Shown here: piece after piece, positions 15,289 through 22,640 of the stretch | How positions within the stretch are numbered: position 1 is the first letter of the stretch | Layout: the number at the start of each line of letters is the position of its first letter | Source of the DNA: an uncultured Bacilli bacterium | GTDB taxonomy: Bacteria > Bacillota_I > Bacilli_A > ML615J-28 > CAG-698 | Assembly (NCBI GenBank): GCA_947627195.1 | Contig: CANQVC010000011.1 | Span: 1-37,068, forward strand | DNA: 37,068 bases | Direction of reading: 5' to 3' | Translations under genes and position numbers: made by a program | Notes under the pieces: generated by a model | The model's database searches: none | What the model saw: only the letters and a program-made list of their open reading frames with translations | Told to the model about the DNA's origin: nothing

Positions 15289-15777
15289 ATGAAAGAAGCA
15301 ACATTACAGGCAAAAGTAAATCATGTTAATGAAATTGCTGATAAATTACAAAGTTCAGCATCAGCTGTTGTTGTTGATTGCATTGGTTTAACAGTAGCTG
15401 AAACAATGGATTTACGTAACCAATTATACAAACAAGGATGTGATTTACATGTTATTAAAAATAACATTATAAATCGTGCTGCATCTCAATGTGGTTACCA
15501 AGGTTTTGAAGATGTTTTAAAAGGACCAAGTGCCGTTGCTTTCTCAAAAGATGCTACAAGTGCATCTAAGATAATTTATGGATATCAAAAGAAAAACGAT
15601 AAGCTTAAAATAAAAGCTGGTATCGTTGAAGGTAAAGTTGTATCTGTTGATGAACTAAAAGTATTAGCTACATTACCAGATAAGAATGGTATGTTATCAA
15701 TGTTATTAAGTGTATTACAGGCACCTATCCGCAATTTAGCTTGCGCTATTAAGGCTGTCTCTGAAAAAGAACAATAA
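15289..15777 (+). CDS. rplJ: Large ribosomal subunit protein uL10
   Basis: Anchors the L7/L12 dimers to the 50S stalk. It has 162 residues, with the RNA-binding N-terminal part ([19 protein letters not shown]-like start, then [20 protein letters not shown]) and the helical L12-binding tail. AAGGAGGT at 15275-15282 is the ribosome site. It lies 17 bases before rplL, and both are under the L10 leader. The segment [20 protein letters not shown] is the usual strand-forming start of the family. Confidence 0.96.
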   Translation: MKEATLQAKVNHVNEIADKLQSSASAVVVDCIGLTVAETMDLRNQLYKQGCDLHVIKNNIINRAASQCGYQGFEDVLKGPSAVAFSKDATSASKIIYGYQKKNDKLKIKAGIVEGKVVSVDELKVLATLPDKNGMLSMLLSVLQAPIRNLACAIKAVSEKEQ

Positions 15778-15794
15778 TAAAAGGAGGAAGAAAA

Positions 15795-16163
15795 ATGAAA
15801 ATTAATGTTAGCGAATTTATCGCATCTTTAAAAGAAATGTCTGTTCTTGAATTAAATGAACTTGTAAAAGCAATCGAAGAAGAATTTGGTGTTACAGCTG
15901 CTGCTCCTGTTGCTGTTGCTGCTGCTGGAGCTCCTGCTGAAGAAGAAGGACCATCTACAGTTAATGTAGTATTAAAAGAAATTGGTCCAAACAAAATTGC
16001 TGTTATTAAAGTTGTTAGAGAATTAACTGGATTAGGCTTAAAAGAAGCAAAAGACTTAGTTGATGCTGCCCCTAAAGCTATTAAAGAAGGCGTAAACCCT
16101 GATGAAGGAAATGCCATTAAATCAAAATTAGAAGAAGCTGGAGCAGTTGTTGAAGTTAAGTAA
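15795..16163 (+). CDS. rplL: Large ribosomal subunit protein bL12 (L7/L12)
   Basis: The flexible stalk protein that recruits translation GTPases. It has 122 residues: an N-terminal dimerisation domain (about 1-33), an alanine/proline-rich hinge (about 34-53, [17 protein letters not shown]) and the C-terminal factor-binding domain with [28 protein letters not shown] lies shortly before the ATG. It is the last gene of the rplJL unit, followed by a strong terminator. Confidence 0.98.
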   Translation: MKINVSEFIASLKEMSVLELNELVKAIEEEFGVTAAAPVAVAAAGAPAEEEGPSTVNVVLKEIGPNKIAVIKVVRELTGLGLKEAKDLVDAAPKAIKEGVNPDEGNAIKSKLEEAGAVVEVK

Positions 16164-16173
16164 GCTATTGAAT

Positions 16174-16214
16174 AATAGAAGTCTAGTTTTTTTAGACTTC
16201 TATTTTCTTTTCTT
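16174..16214 (+). terminator. Terminator after rplL
   Basis: The perfect 12-bp stem AATAGAAGTCTA (16174-16185) with TAGACTTCTATT (16193-16204) has a 7-nt loop and a U-rich tail. Confidence 0.94.
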
Positions 16215-16224
16215 AACATTTCAA

Positions 16225-16230
16225 TATAAT
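16225..16230 (+). promoter_or_regulatory. -10 element just before the rsmC-like gene
   Basis: TATAAT at 16225-16230 lies only five bases before the ATG at 16235. A start of transcription about seven bases downstream would fall at the start codon. No good -35 is seen (it would lie in the terminator tail), and there is no ribosome site. Confidence 0.4.
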
Positions 16231-16234
16231 AGTT

Positions 16235-16855
16235 ATGAGTCATTATTATACAAATGATCCAACATTGCAATCTAATGAATTTGTTTTTGATTATACATAT
16301 GTAGATAATAATAATAAACCTATTAATTTATCATTTCATTCAGATAATGGTGTTTTTTCTAAAGAAAGAGTAGATTATGGAACCCATTTATTATTACAAA
16401 GTATGCAAATATTAAAAGATAAATTATCAATTGATTCAATTTTAGATGTTGGATGTGGTATCGGTATTATTGGGATTTGCTTATCATGTATATTTCCTAA
16501 TTCCCATATTGATATGATTGATGTTAATGAAAGAGCAATCAATTTATCAAATAAAAATATTTTTGCAAATAAAAGAAGTAATGTTAATGCTTTAATAAGT
16601 GATTTATATCAAAATATTAATGATAATTATGATTTAATAATTTCTAATCCACCAATAAGAGCAGGAAAAAAAGTAGTTCAAGGAATTGTTATTGATGGCA
16701 TTAAAAAAATTAAAGATAATGGTTCTTTAATTGTTGTGATTCAAAAGAAACAAGGTGCCCAATCAATGATGGTCTTAATGCAAGAAGTATTTGGGAATGT
16801 TGAAGTGATTTTAAAAAAGAATGGATATTATGTATTTCGTAGTATCAAAAAATAA
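16235..16855 (+). CDS. Class I SAM-dependent methyltransferase, RsmC/YbxB-like
   Basis: Probably methylates a guanine in 16S rRNA, as RsmC-type enzymes with the 'methyltransferase small' domain do; the exact target is inferred only from family and position. It has 206 residues. The SAM loop is SILDVGCGIGIIGICLS (about 68-84), the acidic end of strand 2 is MIDVNERAI, and the catalytic ISNPPIRAGK is the N6/N2 methyltransferase NPPY-type motif. It matches ybxB, which lies between rplL and rpoB in B. subtilis. The ATG at 16235 has no ribosome site and a TATAAT only five bases before it, so the mRNA may be leaderless or fed by read-through from rplL. Confidence 0.88.
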   Translation: MSHYYTNDPTLQSNEFVFDYTYVDNNNKPINLSFHSDNGVFSKERVDYGTHLLLQSMQILKDKLSIDSILDVGCGIGIIGICLSCIFPNSHIDMIDVNERAINLSNKNIFANKRSNVNALISDLYQNINDNYDLIISNPPIRAGKKVVQGIVIDGIKKIKDNGSLIVVIQKKQGAQSMMVLMQEVFGNVEVILKKNGYYVFRSIKK

Positions 16856-16863
16856 TTATATAG

Positions 16864-16896
16864 AATATCAGTTCATAAGAATTGATATTTTTATTT
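16864..16896 (+). terminator. Terminator after the rsmC-like gene
   Basis: The 11-bp stem AATATCAGTTC (16864-16874) with GAATTGATATT (16879-16889), one G-U pair, has an ATAA loop and a U-rich tail. It isolates the following four-gene unit from upstream transcription. Confidence 0.9.
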
Positions 16897-16948
16897 GCAA
16901 AAATATTTTTTAAACTTGTGAAAATGTGGGAATTCAAGTAAATATATG

Positions 16949-16957
16949 TGATATAAT
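16949..16957 (+). promoter_or_regulatory. Extended -10 promoter of the ClpP-VirD4 unit
   Basis: TGATATAAT at 16949-16957 is a perfect extended -10. The expected -35 position (16929-16934, GGAATT) is poor. The untranslated region runs about 55 bases to the ribosome site AAGGAGG just before the ATG at 17020. Confidence 0.7.
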
Positions 16958-17019
16958 GTTTTAGTAAATTAATCGTTTATTGAATAATTGAATAAAATTT
17001 TAATTTAAGGAGGTAAAAA

Positions 17020-17592
17020 ATGGAAAAATTTTCATGGGATTATTCATTAGAAAGAAATGTAATCAATATTTTTGGACCAATCACAACAGAATTAGCAGAA
17101 CGAGTAATTAGTCAAATCTTGTATGTAACAGATAGATTTAGAATACAAGAAGTACCAATAGAAGATAGAATTATTACCTTACAAATTAATAGTTGTGGTG
17201 GAAGTGTTTCAGATGGAATGGCAATTGTTGACACAATGAATTACATTGATGCCAAAGTTGCTACAGTTGGATTAGGAATGGTTGCTAGCATGGCAGCATT
17301 CATTTTAAGTTGTGGAACTAAAGGAATGAGAAGTGCTACAGAGAATTGTGAAATTCTTATTCATCAGCCACTAGGTGGAGCTACAGGACAAGCTTCAGAC
17401 ATAATTATCGCGGCAGAACATATTAAAAAAACCCGTGATAAATTAAATCAAATGATGGCAGAAAATACCAATCAATCAATTGAAACAATTCAAAAAGATA
17501 CTGATCGTGATACAATCATGTCAGCTGAAGAAGCAAAAAAATATGGATTGATTGATAAAGTAATAACAAGAAGAAAGAAAGGAGAAGAATAG
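17020..17592 (+). CDS. ClpP-like serine protease, variant
   Basis: A self-compartmentalising protease subunit of the ClpP family, expected to form rings and degrade unfolded protein fed by an AAA+ partner. In the 190 residues the triad is intact: Ser90 in GMVASMAAFIL, His115 in EILIHQPLGG and Asp164 in DTDRDTIMSAEEA, at the standard spacings. The handle region GGATGQASDIIIAAEHIKK is canonical. Two differences stand out: the N terminus (MEKFSWDYSLERNVINIFGP) is short and lacks the IPTV-type axial-loop sequence that docks ClpX/ClpC, and the oxyanion loop reads NSCGGS instead of NSPGGS. It is probably a paralogue and not the housekeeping clpP. The next gene starts directly after its stop. Confidence 0.88.
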   Translation: MEKFSWDYSLERNVINIFGPITTELAERVISQILYVTDRFRIQEVPIEDRIITLQINSCGGSVSDGMAIVDTMNYIDAKVATVGLGMVASMAAFILSCGTKGMRSATENCEILIHQPLGGATGQASDIIIAAEHIKKTRDKLNQMMAENTNQSIETIQKDTDRDTIMSAEEAKKYGLIDKVITRRKKGEE

Positions 17593-19227
17593 ATGCTAAA
17601 ATACTTTATTGAATTAATGCTAAATGATTATTTTTCAATTGAAATTCTTTTTAAAGAATTTATCAAAGATACAAAGAAAATAATAAATTGTTTAGGAACA
17701 ATTTATCATTTACCAAAAGAAATAATCAACAATTTTTATTTACTTGTGAAAAGTGAAGAAGTAGAACAAATTTATTCCGAAAATAGTTATAAAAAGTATG
17801 AAAGAATTAGACAATATTGTACTTTAAACGATATTGAAAATGATATAGATGAAGCTAAAGATGAATGTATTCAATTAAAAGGAAAAGTAATATGGGAATT
17901 GAAAGAAACCAATATCTTACAATCACCTAAAGGCTCATTACAATCAATATTAAATGAATTAAGAAAAATTGCATCTGAAGGTAATATTAAAATTTTGAAT
18001 TTGTTAGGATTCTTACAAATGGAAGGAATCTTTGTTGATAAAAACAAAGATGAAGGAATAAAAAATTTAAATAAAGCAGCTCAATGGAACAGTGAAGCCG
18101 CAATGATGAAATTAATTCATTATCAAAAAGATGTCAATTATTATGAAATTATGTGTGAAATATTAAAAAATTCTCATAAAGATGAATATAATCTTTTAAA
18201 AGATGTTTATCATGATGTTTTTCTAAATGTGAAAGCTAAAGAAAATAATTTACAAAAATATAAAACATTATTAAAGGGATTCCAAATAAAATTATTTAAT
18301 AATTATACATATGATAAACAATTTGCTAGACTTTTATATAGTGATTTAATAAGTCAACGTGATATTGAAAATTTATTGTTTTCATCTAAAAAAGAAGCCA
18401 TTTTAAATGCTACTAATTTACCTTGGAAACTAAATCAACAAACTCAATTTAAAATTGATATTAATGAATTAAAATCAATGAAATATTGTAAAGATGAAGA
18501 AAGAAAAAGAATAATTCAAGCAATTCATAATGTTGATTTATGTACAACATTAAATTATAAACCATTATGTATTGTGTCTAATAGTAATTATATGTTAGAA
18601 AATCAATATGAATTTATTTTAGAAAATATTTTTAAAAATAGTCATATTGAAAAAATAGAAGTATCTGATTTAGCATCTTATGATTTAGAACCATCAAATA
18701 GCAATATATTTGTTCGTTCAATTGATGAAGATAAACAAAATATATATTTCTTATATTTTCAAGGTGATATTTCTTCTAAAACATTAGATATTACTAAGAA
18801 CTTTTTAGATACAAACAAACGTTCTAAATTTAGAATGGTTATGCCTAATATTGTTTTAAATTTACAATCAGTATTACCAATTTGTTTTTGTGATAAAAAT
18901 AATGCCCATGAATTAGAAAAATATTGCAATATGATTTATATTCATGAATTTACTAATGAAGAAAAAAATGATTTAATTTCTAATGTTATTAATGCAAAAA
19001 TAGAAACATATGGTTACGAATCTTTTACTTTTGATGAAAATTGTATGCAAAAATTAGTGAATTATTCAGTTGATAAAATTGTTCGCATAATTGATGATAT
19101 AATGAAAGAATATCGTCAAAGTTGTTTAAATATGAATGTTGATGAAAAATTATTTAATATGCATGTTCTAAAAGGAACAAATAGTAATCCATATGGCTTT
19201 GGGGAGAAAAATTATGAAAATCATTAA
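17593..19227 (+). CDS. Sel1-repeat protein with a degenerate Lon-like AAA+ region
   Basis: No close family is recognised for the whole 544 residues. Residues about 115-176 form a Sel1/TPR-like helical repeat (SEGNIKILNLLGFLQMEG followed by GIKNLNKAAQWNSEAAMMKL). Residues about 320-510 resemble an AAA+ module: CIVSNSNYMLENQYEF sits where Walker A should be but has no GK[ST], IYFLYFQGD sits at the Walker B position, and LQSVLPICFCDKNN sits at sensor 1. The end, YIHEFTNEEKNDLISNVINA to KIVRIIDDIMKEY, matches the lid helices of Lon (TEDEK...YT..GVR.LER). ATP binding is therefore unlikely. With a ClpP-like gene directly before it (0 bp gap), it may be a scaffold or adaptor. It overlaps the VirD4-like gene by 14 bp. 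Confidence 0.75.
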   Translation: MLKYFIELMLNDYFSIEILFKEFIKDTKKIINCLGTIYHLPKEIINNFYLLVKSEEVEQIYSENSYKKYERIRQYCTLNDIENDIDEAKDECIQLKGKVIWELKETNILQSPKGSLQSILNELRKIASEGNIKILNLLGFLQMEGIFVDKNKDEGIKNLNKAAQWNSEAAMMKLIHYQKDVNYYEIMCEILKNSHKDEYNLLKDVYHDVFLNVKAKENNLQKYKTLLKGFQIKLFNNYTYDKQFARLLYSDLISQRDIENLLFSSKKEAILNATNLPWKLNQQTQFKIDINELKSMKYCKDEERKRIIQAIHNVDLCTTLNYKPLCIVSNSNYMLENQYEFILENIFKNSHIEKIEVSDLASYDLEPSNSNIFVRSIDEDKQNIYFLYFQGDISSKTLDITKNFLDTNKRSKFRMVMPNIVLNLQSVLPICFCDKNNAHELEKYCNMIYIHEFTNEEKNDLISNVINAKIETYGYESFTFDENCMQKLVNYSVDKIVRIIDDIMKEYRQSCLNMNVDEKLFNMHVLKGTNSNPYGFGEKNYENH

Positions 19228-20899
19228 TCAATTATTAAACGGATATGAAAATACTAAATTATATCATTATAATGAATTACCTAATGATTTCCCAGGAAGT
19301 ATATATTATGATGAAATTGAAAAGAAAAATGTGAAAGGAGTATTAAAAGCTAGTCGTCATGTCAATGGACGTTTACTCCAAACATATTCATTAGAAGAAA
19401 ATCATGTTGGAATAATTGCTGGAACTAGATTAGGAAAAACATCATCATATGTTATTCCTACTCTATGTTCATTTGCGAAATCAAAAATGAAAAGAAATTT
19501 AATAATATCCGATCCTAAAGGTGAATTATATCATTACACAGCTCAAACATTAAGAGATAATGGATATAAAGTATTATTAATTGATTTTCGTGATTATTTA
19601 AATTCTGAATGTTGGAATCCATTAACACCAATTTATCGTAAATATCATAGTATGTTTCATGTAAGTGAAGAAGTAGAAGTTGTGAAAACAAAAAATGGCT
19701 ATAGAAATAAATTTAGAGGCAGAATTTATGAAAATCAAATCGAACTTGATCAAGCTATTGAAGAAGTAAAATATTTAATTAAAGAAGAAGTTGGTAATCA
19801 AATAGATGAATTAACTATGATCATTAATCCAACAACTGATTTAGATGATCCATATTGGGATGATAGTGCAAGAGAATTATTAAAAGGTTACATTTGGGCA
19901 CTTCTTGAAGATAGTGTTGAAGAAACGAGAAATAAATCATTTCCTAAAATTACTGAAGATACTTGTTCAATTGCTTCAATTTTAAGAGCAATGGAAATAT
20001 TAGGTGGAGAAAGTAATTTTGATGGTGGCTTTTTCACAAATCGTTCTAATACATCAAATGCGAAAATGTGTGTATATAACGTTATTATTAATAATGCGGA
20101 AAAAACAAGAAATTGTATAATTTCTAATTTAAATTCCCATATTAGTATATTTAGAGAAACCGCAATTCGTTTAATAACAACATGTAATTCTTTTGAAACA
20201 AGTATTTTATATGGTAAAGAACCTGTTGCCATTTATATTAATTATAAAGATGAAATTAAAGTTCATCATAAAATAATAAGTATGTTTATTCAAGATGCTT
20301 ATCGTGTTTTAATTGATTTTGCCACAAATCAACCAAATGGTAAATTAGAAATTCCTTTTTATTTTGTTTTAGATGAATTTGGTAATTTTCCTGCTATTAA
20401 AGATTTTGAAACAACAATTTCAGCTTGTGCAGGAAGAAATATTTTCTTTATTTTAGTTATTCAATCATATGCCCAATTAAATGCTGTTTATGGACAAAGT
20501 GTAGCGATGATTATTCGTGATAACTTAAATATGCATGTTTTCTTTGGTAGTAACAATCCGCAAACAATTGAAGAATTTTCTTCAGAATGTGGAGAATACA
20601 CTAGAATATCACCATTATCTGCATTGAATGGTAATTCTTCTGAATTAGATACATATCAAATTGAAACAATTAAAAGAGTTCCTAAAAGTATGTTAACAAA
20701 ATTACAACCAGGTGAATGTATTGTAACTGAAGCTAATAGTGGATATGTATTATTTTCTATGCTTGAAAGATATTATTTATGTGATGAATTTAAGAATTTA
20801 CCATTATCTAATGTGAAAGATTATGTTTCTTTAGTTAATCCTTTAGATAAAAAATATAGTTATGTAATATCTAAACAAAAAAGAAAATTTGAATTTTAG
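19214..20899 (+). CDS. VirD4/TraG-family ATPase without a membrane anchor
   Basis: A P-loop motor of the type IV coupling-protein family, which normally pumps DNA into a conjugation channel. The ATG at 19214 is preferred because GGGGAG (19201-19206) precedes it; an in-frame ATG at 19193 has no ribosome site. In the 561 residues, Walker A is AGTRLGKTS (69-77), followed by ISDPKGELYHY (98-108), Walker B FVLDEFGNFP with Asp387-Glu388, and the motif QSYAQLNAVYG (417-427), all typical of TraG/TraD. The first 65 residues are polar: the two N-terminal membrane helices of ordinary coupling proteins are absent. An insertion at about 140-210 carries much charge. No relaxase or mating-pore gene is nearby. 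Confidence 0.88.
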   Translation: MKIINQLLNGYENTKLYHYNELPNDFPGSIYYDEIEKKNVKGVLKASRHVNGRLLQTYSLEENHVGIIAGTRLGKTSSYVIPTLCSFAKSKMKRNLIISDPKGELYHYTAQTLRDNGYKVLLIDFRDYLNSECWNPLTPIYRKYHSMFHVSEEVEVVKTKNGYRNKFRGRIYENQIELDQAIEEVKYLIKEEVGNQIDELTMIINPTTDLDDPYWDDSARELLKGYIWALLEDSVEETRNKSFPKITEDTCSIASILRAMEILGGESNFDGGFFTNRSNTSNAKMCVYNVIINNAEKTRNCIISNLNSHISIFRETAIRLITTCNSFETSILYGKEPVAIYINYKDEIKVHHKIISMFIQDAYRVLIDFATNQPNGKLEIPFYFVLDEFGNFPAIKDFETTISACAGRNIFFILVIQSYAQLNAVYGQSVAMIIRDNLNMHVFFGSNNPQTIEEFSSECGEYTRISPLSALNGNSSELDTYQIETIKRVPKSMLTKLQPGECIVTEANSGYVLFSMLERYYLCDEFKNLPLSNVKDYVSLVNPLDKKYSYVISKQKRKFEF

Positions 20900-20913
20900 A
20901 TAGGAGATGTAAT

Positions 20914-22416
20914 ATGAAAATAAATCATATAGATGATAAAATTATTGGATATATAAAAGAAAATAAGATAATTACTATTCCTGATTTACAAATTAAATTT
21001 TCATTGTCTTATCCAAAAGCTCATGAAATTATTGATGAATGTTTAAGATGTGATGTTATAAAATATATTGAAGGAATATGTTATGAATACATTTCTAAAG
21101 AAGAAAGTAAAAAAAATCTTAGGAAAGAACAAAATGAAATAGATGAAGCATATCGTCGTTTTGAAAGAACTATTTTTGATGTTATTCATGGTGAAGATGA
21201 AATTCCCATTAGAAAAAAATTAGGTAAAAAAATGTTTGATGATATCGCCGATGATGTTTTTCGTGAAGATTGTCCATCTGAAAGATGGATTGCTTTACAA
21301 CATGGTTTATCACCATCTGATGCTCATGAATTAATAGTTGCCTATGAAAAAATAGGTTTACTTGATAAGATTGGTAAAAATAGATATCGTGTTATTCCTG
21401 ATAACACTGAAGATTTAAGAAAGATTTTAGATGGAAAAAAAGATGAAGATAGAACTAACACTCTTCTTGAAAAACGCAAAGAAAAAGTAGAAGAAGATGG
21501 ATTAGATGATAATATATTTGATGAAGATAATTTTGATGAATTATTCAACGATGGATTTGATGATGATGAAGATGAAGAAGAAAATAATGATGATGAAGAT
21601 GATTTTGATGATGAAGATGAAGAATTAAAAGATGCAACTAAATTACCACCAGATGAACTTAGAGAATATGTTCTTAATCGTTTAAAAAGAAAAGGATTAA
21701 TTGATCAAGATTGTGAAGATGTTGATTCTAGTAATTTTGTTTATCATGAATTATATCGTGATAAAATAAGTCAATTAAATGATATTAGTCATACAGCTTT
21801 AGAAGAAAAAAAATTTGTGAAAGACATTATTGAATTAGCTGATTTAGAAAAAGTTTCTATTCGTATTATTCAAGATAAATTACATACTACTTATCATTAT
21901 GCTAGCACATTATATGATTACTTATTAGAAGAAGGTATAGCTATAAAAGTTGAAGGTGATGAAAGTGAAAGCGTAATGTGTTTTGATAAAATAAGTGCAA
22001 TCCAATACATGGATAAATTTAGCGAAAATATTTGTAAAAGAGAAAACAAATTTACTGTGGAAGAAATAAATAAAATGAATAATTTATTATTCAAGAAATA
22101 TGGTTTTAAACCTATTAGTAGTCATGAAGGCGTTTATTACTGTTTAGATAGAGTACGTGCTCGAAAATATCTCATGATTAAAGAAGAAGGTAAAATGCGT
22201 TTATCAGATTGTTGTGAAGTATTCCATGTATTAAGTGATCGTTATAGATCGAGAACATATAATGAATTAGTTGATTTAATTAAAAACAACCTTAAATCAA
22301 ATCAATTAGTTTTAGATCATCATTTCATTACTACGGCTTTATTTGATTTTGATGATATTGAAAAGATGTTAGAACTTTTAGATGAAGAAGTTATAAACAT
22401 TATTATAAATGCTTAA
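20914..22416 (+). CDS. Protein with three FtsK-gamma-like winged helices and an acidic linker
   Basis: Unknown protein of 500 residues. Three segments look like the DNA-reading gamma domain of FtsK/SpoIIIE: residues about 8-60 (IPDLQIKFSLSYPKAHEIID), about 110-162 (ERWIALQHGLSPSDAHELIV) and about 300-355 (SIRIIQDKLHTTYHYASTLY, the best match). Between the second and third lies a very acidic, probably disordered stretch at about 193-240, with up to nine acidic residues in ten. The C-terminal 110 residues have no match I recognise. FtsK gamma domains bind KOPS-type DNA words and orient the motor, so a partner role for the VirD4-like ATPase, whose gene ends 14 bases upstream, is a reasonable inference. 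TAGGAG precedes the ATG. Confidence 0.8.
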   Translation: MKINHIDDKIIGYIKENKIITIPDLQIKFSLSYPKAHEIIDECLRCDVIKYIEGICYEYISKEESKKNLRKEQNEIDEAYRRFERTIFDVIHGEDEIPIRKKLGKKMFDDIADDVFREDCPSERWIALQHGLSPSDAHELIVAYEKIGLLDKIGKNRYRVIPDNTEDLRKILDGKKDEDRTNTLLEKRKEKVEEDGLDDNIFDEDNFDELFNDGFDDDEDEEENNDDEDDFDDEDEELKDATKLPPDELREYVLNRLKRKGLIDQDCEDVDSSNFVYHELYRDKISQLNDISHTALEEKKFVKDIIELADLEKVSIRIIQDKLHTTYHYASTLYDYLLEEGIAIKVEGDESESVMCFDKISAIQYMDKFSENICKRENKFTVEEINKMNNLLFKKYGFKPISSHEGVYYCLDRVRARKYLMIKEEGKMRLSDCCEVFHVLSDRYRSRTYNELVDLIKNNLKSNQLVLDHHFITTALFDFDDIEKMLELLDEEVINIIINA

Positions 22417-22450
22417 CATACAAAATATATAATATTTTATAATAAAAAAG

Positions 22451-22482
22451 TAGAATCAATTTAAATATTGATTCTATTTTTG
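22451..22482 (+). terminator. Terminator of the ClpP-VirD4 unit
   Basis: The perfect 10-bp stem TAGAATCAAT (22451-22460) with ATTGATTCTA (22467-22476) has a TTAAAT loop, five U residues and an A-tract on the other side. Confidence 0.92.
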
Positions 22483-22538
22483 CATAAAATTGTTTAAAAA
22501 TTAAATTAAAAATTTATAAAAAATTTGGAAATTGCATA

Positions 22539-22567
22539 TTGACAAATTGACTATAATAAGCTATAAT
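22539..22567 (+). promoter_or_regulatory. Promoter of rpoB-rpoC
   Basis: TTGACA at 22539-22544 and TATAAT at 22562-22567 are 17 bp apart. The transcript begins near 22573 with a short GCAT-ATT-ATGC hairpin followed by a U run (22588-22593). Confidence 0.9.
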
Positions 22568-22640
22568 AATATAATGCATATTATGCTTTTTTTAAATGAC
22601 GTATGAGCAACTATATGTAACTTTTAGCGAGGTGGATAAT

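Noticed and set aside
16949-22482. The ClpP-VirD4 unit as an integrative conjugative element or prophage fragment
   Set aside because: There is no relaxase, integrase, mating-channel or phage gene, no flanking direct repeats, no tRNA target, and composition is the same as the core genes around it.
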